Shown here: positions 6,367-7,678 of the stretch, in pieces
Layout of the letters: every line of letters starts with the position of its first letter
Position numbering within the stretch: position 1 is the first letter of the stretch
Assembly (NCBI GenBank): GCA_015295885.1
Contig: DVEE01000059.1
Location: 1 to 7,678, forward strand
Direction of reading: 5' to 3'
From: Leptolyngbyaceae cyanobacterium M65_K2018_010
Lineage (GTDB): Bacteria; Cyanobacteriota; Cyanobacteriia; Phormidesmidales; Phormidesmidaceae
Length of the DNA: 7,678 nt
Translations under genes and position numbers: made by a program
The notes under the pieces: generated by a model
Seen by the model: the letters and a program-made list of their open reading frames with translations, nothing else
Database searches by the model: none
Told to the model about the DNA's origin: nothing

Positions 6367-6754
6367 AATTAAAGGAACATTCCACGGTGATTTTGAGGTT
6401 GCTCTCGGCGGTGCCCTTGGTGACGTAGGGCACCCCCGCTTCACCGCCGACCTTAAGCCCAAACTCCAGAACCACCTTTTCAACGTTGGCGGTGGCCATA
6501 TCCTTAAAGGCATTCATGGTGTAGCTGGTATAGGTGCGGATGGTGCCCTCAATCGCCTTAAAACTTTGGGCCGCTTGGATCTGAGCGGCTTGGCCGCCGC
6601 TGCCCCAGTTGACGCCTTTGGAGGTGCGGGTCATTTCCGCCGGGGTTCCAGTCCCGCCTAGGGCAGAAGCTAAATCAGGAGCCACAACGTCCTCCGTGGC
6701 TTCCATGTAAATTTCAGTACCGTCCTCTAACCGTATGGGAACAAGTTGAGTCAT
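6365..6754 (-). CDS. Trypco1 domain protein (CU044_2847 family)
   Basis: This 129-residue soluble protein has no signal peptide or membrane segment. It begins MTQLVPIRLEDGTEIYMEAT, followed by a Gly/Thr/Ser-rich loop (33-55), a helical middle (about 56-88), and the C-terminal block VEKVVLEFGLKVGGEAGVPY (91-110). It ends with TKGTAESNLKITVEC strands. The start motif 'V.LEDG..IY.E' and the end motif 'EFG.K...EAG......T..N....V' fit the trypsin-co-occurring domain 1 (Trypco1). Members of that family are predicted to act with trypsin-like peptidases in conflict or stress systems; their biochemical role is unknown. The ATG at 6754 has GGAG 8 nt upstream; a longer in-frame GTG start at 6841 would add 29 residues with no matching motif. 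A strong terminator follows. No peptidase gene is visible beside it. The family call comes from motif memory, not a search. Confidence 0.72.
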   Translation of the reverse strand: MTQLVPIRLEDGTEIYMEATEDVVAPDLASALGGTGTPAEMTRTSKGVNWGSGGQAAQIQAAQSFKAIEGTIRTYTSYTMNAFKDMATANVEKVVLEFGLKVGGEAGVPYVTKGTAESNLKITVECSFN

Positions 6755-6762
6755 GATGCACA

Positions 6763-6766
6763 CTCC
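6763..6766 (-). promoter_or_regulatory. Shine-Dalgarno that fixes the Trypco1 start
   Basis: GGAG on the minus strand lies 8 nt before the ATG at 6754. It favours this start over the upstream in-frame GTG at 6841, whose 29 extra residues lack family motifs. Confidence 0.65.
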
Positions 6767-6937
6767 GATGGTTACGATGCCTATCGTCTCTGCTAAGATG
6801 CCCAAACTTTCGCTATTCCTACCACCGACCCAGCGCCCCACTCCCCAGCTTTCCAGGGGCTAGTGTGCTATCCCCGGATGGGAACAGAACCCATGCGGCC
6901 TGCCCAGAGATGCGGGACAGCGATATGGAACGGAACA

Positions 6938-6950
6938 ATCGGGCCCCGAT
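6938..6950. promoter_or_regulatory. Operator-like palindrome upstream of the 2TM gene
   Basis: ATCGGG-C-CCCGAT has perfect 6-bp arms around one base. Its left arm with flank (CAATCGGGC) recurs at 6985-6993, just before the candidate -10 box. A palindrome plus a repeated half-site near a promoter is a plausible regulator-binding layout, but no known consensus matches. Confidence 0.25.
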
Positions 6951-7030
6951 GAAACATGGGATTTCCGTACCCGGCTCTCACCCCCAATCGGGCAAATTTT
7001 GTCTATAAGAAGAAAGGGTACTTGGGCAAT

Positions 7031-7035
7031 GAGGG
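7031..7035 (+). promoter_or_regulatory. Shine-Dalgarno of the 2TM-domain gene
   Basis: GAGGG ends 6 nt before the ATG at 7042. A second in-frame ATG at 7057 has only GGTGA upstream, so the first start is preferred. Confidence 0.55.
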
Positions 7036-7041
7036 TGATCG

Positions 7042-7551
7042 ATGGGTGAACTGATCATGGATCCTTACATCAAAGATGGAGATTTTCTCTACCCGGCAGA
7101 AGATGCTCAGCAGATCTTGAGCTTGGCTATTGCCCGCCAAACCGAGGCAGGGGAACTTTCTCGTACCCAACTCCTCGAAATCGCGGAGGAACTGGGCATT
7201 TCCGCTGAAACCCTGGCCGCCGCCGAACAGGAATGGGATATTAAAAAGTACGAAATTGCCGACCAAAGGATCTTTGACCGCCAGCGCAAGCAACGTTTCC
7301 ACCACGGGCTCGCTCAATTCTCTATCTTCGGCGGGTTCCTGCTCGTTTTTAATGCCCTGACCGGAGGTAGCGTTACCTGGCTGCTATACCTCATCTTTGG
7401 CCCCTGGGGCCTCAAGCTAACCTGGGATGCCTGGCGCATCTACCGACCCAATGAATACAGCTACACTCAAGAATTTCAACGGTGGCGACGGCAACAGCGC
7501 ATGCGTCGGGCCTTGAATGGCTTGGTTCGCCGGTTCCTGGGTCCATCCTAG
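7042..7551 (+). CDS. 2TM-domain membrane protein, hypothetical
   Basis: This 169-residue protein has a helical N-terminal region (about 20-66) with an Ala/Glu/Leu-rich segment (ELSRTQLLEIAEELGISAET) that may be a small helical regulatory or interaction module. A basic stretch follows (DRQRKQRFHH, 79-88), then two membrane helices at about 89-107 and 111-131. The second contains WLLYLIFGPWGLKLTWDAW. The His before helix 1 and the pattern 'W...fgPWGl...w.aw' resemble the 2TM domain family, often seen at the end of bacterial regulators or as stand-alone membrane proteins of unknown function. The C-terminal tail (144-165) is strongly basic (RWRRQQRMRRALNGLVRR) and should lie in the cytoplasm. The start at 7042 is chosen for its Shine-Dalgarno; 7057 would remove only five residues. 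It diverges from the Trypco1-type gene and converges on the partial gene at the right edge. Confidence 0.75.
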   Translation: MGELIMDPYIKDGDFLYPAEDAQQILSLAIARQTEAGELSRTQLLEIAEELGISAETLAAAEQEWDIKKYEIADQRIFDRQRKQRFHHGLAQFSIFGGFLLVFNALTGGSVTWLLYLIFGPWGLKLTWDAWRIYRPNEYSYTQEFQRWRRQQRMRRALNGLVRRFLGPS

Positions 7552-7559
7552 GGATGCCC
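7539..7559 (+). terminator. Possible hairpin at the end of the 2TM gene
   Basis: CATCC (7544-7548) pairs with GGATG (7552-7556), and the TAG stop codon (7549-7551) forms the loop. Beyond a 2-nt bulge (TC, 7542-7543), GGG (7539-7541) pairs with CCC (7557-7559). No T-run follows, so it is at best a weak terminator. Confidence 0.3.
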
Positions 7560-7592
7560 GGGGCTTGGCCTGAACCACCCAGGGGTACCAGT

Positions 7593-7678
7593 CTAAACCA
7601 CCTCTGTCGTTTCAGAAACCTCCGCTACAACCCCAGAACCTGAGCTACCATCGCCAATCTCCCCAGAGGCTTCATCGG
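7593..7678 (-). CDS. C-terminal end of an unidentified protein with an acidic tail (partial)
   Basis: The minus strand is open from the right edge for 27 complete codons to a TAG at 7595-7593. The peptide, DEASGEIGDGSSGSGVVAEV followed by SETTEVV, is rich in Asp, Glu, Ser and Gly with no basic residue, like a disordered C-terminal tail. The coding call rests on this biased composition and on convergence with the 2TM gene. A plus-strand frame is also open here, so the evidence is modest. No family can be named. Confidence 0.45.
   Translation of the reverse strand, partial: DEASGEIGDGSSGSGVVAEVSETTEVV

Larger units (their letters stand above)
6755..7041. other. Divergent intergenic region with several small inverted repeats
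   Basis: This region should carry the promoters of the Trypco1-type gene (minus) and the 2TM gene (plus). TATAAG at 7004-7009, 32 bp before the 2TM start, is a possible -10 box; no good -35 was seen. Symmetric elements include GGGG-C-TAG / CTA-T-CCCC (6856-6875, TGTG loop), ATGGG/CCCAT (6878-6882, 6890-6894), and ATCGGG-C-CCCGAT (6938-6950). CAATCGGGC occurs twice in direct orientation (6936-6944, 6985-6993). The cluster could be a structured leader, a small RNA or operator sites; no named RNA family was recognised. Confidence 0.45.

Noticed and set aside
6755..6841. 29-residue N-terminal extension of the Trypco1-type protein from a GTG
   Set aside because: The family-like sequence starts at the internal Met, which has GGAG at good spacing; the extension has no motif.
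6878..6894. tRNA T-arm-like hairpin on the minus strand (5-bp stem, 7-nt loop starting TTC)
   Set aside because: The loop reads TTCTGTT rather than a TTCRANY-type loop, and no acceptor stem, D-arm or anticodon arm can be built around it.
6842..6993. Possible SRP RNA, 6S RNA or tmRNA in the structured intergenic region
   Set aside because: The diagnostic conserved words of SRP RNA and tmRNA are absent on both strands, and I could not build a 6S-like long bulged duplex.

Overview
The window looks cyanobacterial. Five copies of the octamer GCGATCGC (HIP1, over-represented in many cyanobacterial genomes) lie at 1452, 2242, 3102, 4119 and 5251. The coding DNA is GC-rich, and the gene types fit: ComF, a multidomain cell-wall amidase, a PEP-synthase relative and a small 2TM protein. 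I cannot name a genus from sequence alone.

Layout. At 1-300 (minus) is the 5' end of a gene for an exported protein with an OMPP1/FadL-like N-terminus; the rest lies beyond the left edge. Positions 301-887 form an AT-rich non-coding stretch with an operator-like palindrome and a long stem-loop. At 888-3451 (minus), comF is followed 71 bp later by a periplasmic N-acetylmuramoyl-L-alanine amidase, probably one operon. A 418-bp divergent intergenic region separates comF from a plus-strand gene for a 798-residue PEP-synthase-like protein (3870-6266). This protein keeps its phosphohistidine and PEP-binding motifs, but its nucleotide-binding half is degenerate. It runs convergently into a 129-residue Trypco1 (CU044_2847-type) protein (6365-6754, minus). 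The terminator of that minus-strand gene overlaps the PEP gene's stop codon. A second divergent intergenic region (6755-7041), rich in small inverted repeats, leads to a 169-residue 2TM-domain membrane protein (7042-7551, plus). The right edge holds the last 27 codons of a minus-strand gene with an acidic tail.

How the genes may work together. The comF-amidase pair suggests a link between DNA uptake or nucleotide salvage and peptidoglycan remodelling, but this rests on position only. The Trypco1 protein belongs to a family that elsewhere sits beside trypsin-like peptidases in predicted conflict systems. No peptidase is visible here, so it is either a solitary member or part of a system split across the genome. 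No transposase, tRNA, rRNA or CRISPR array was seen. Apart from the Trypco1 gene and the degenerate PEP-synthase relative, the window reads as ordinary cyanobacterial chromosome.
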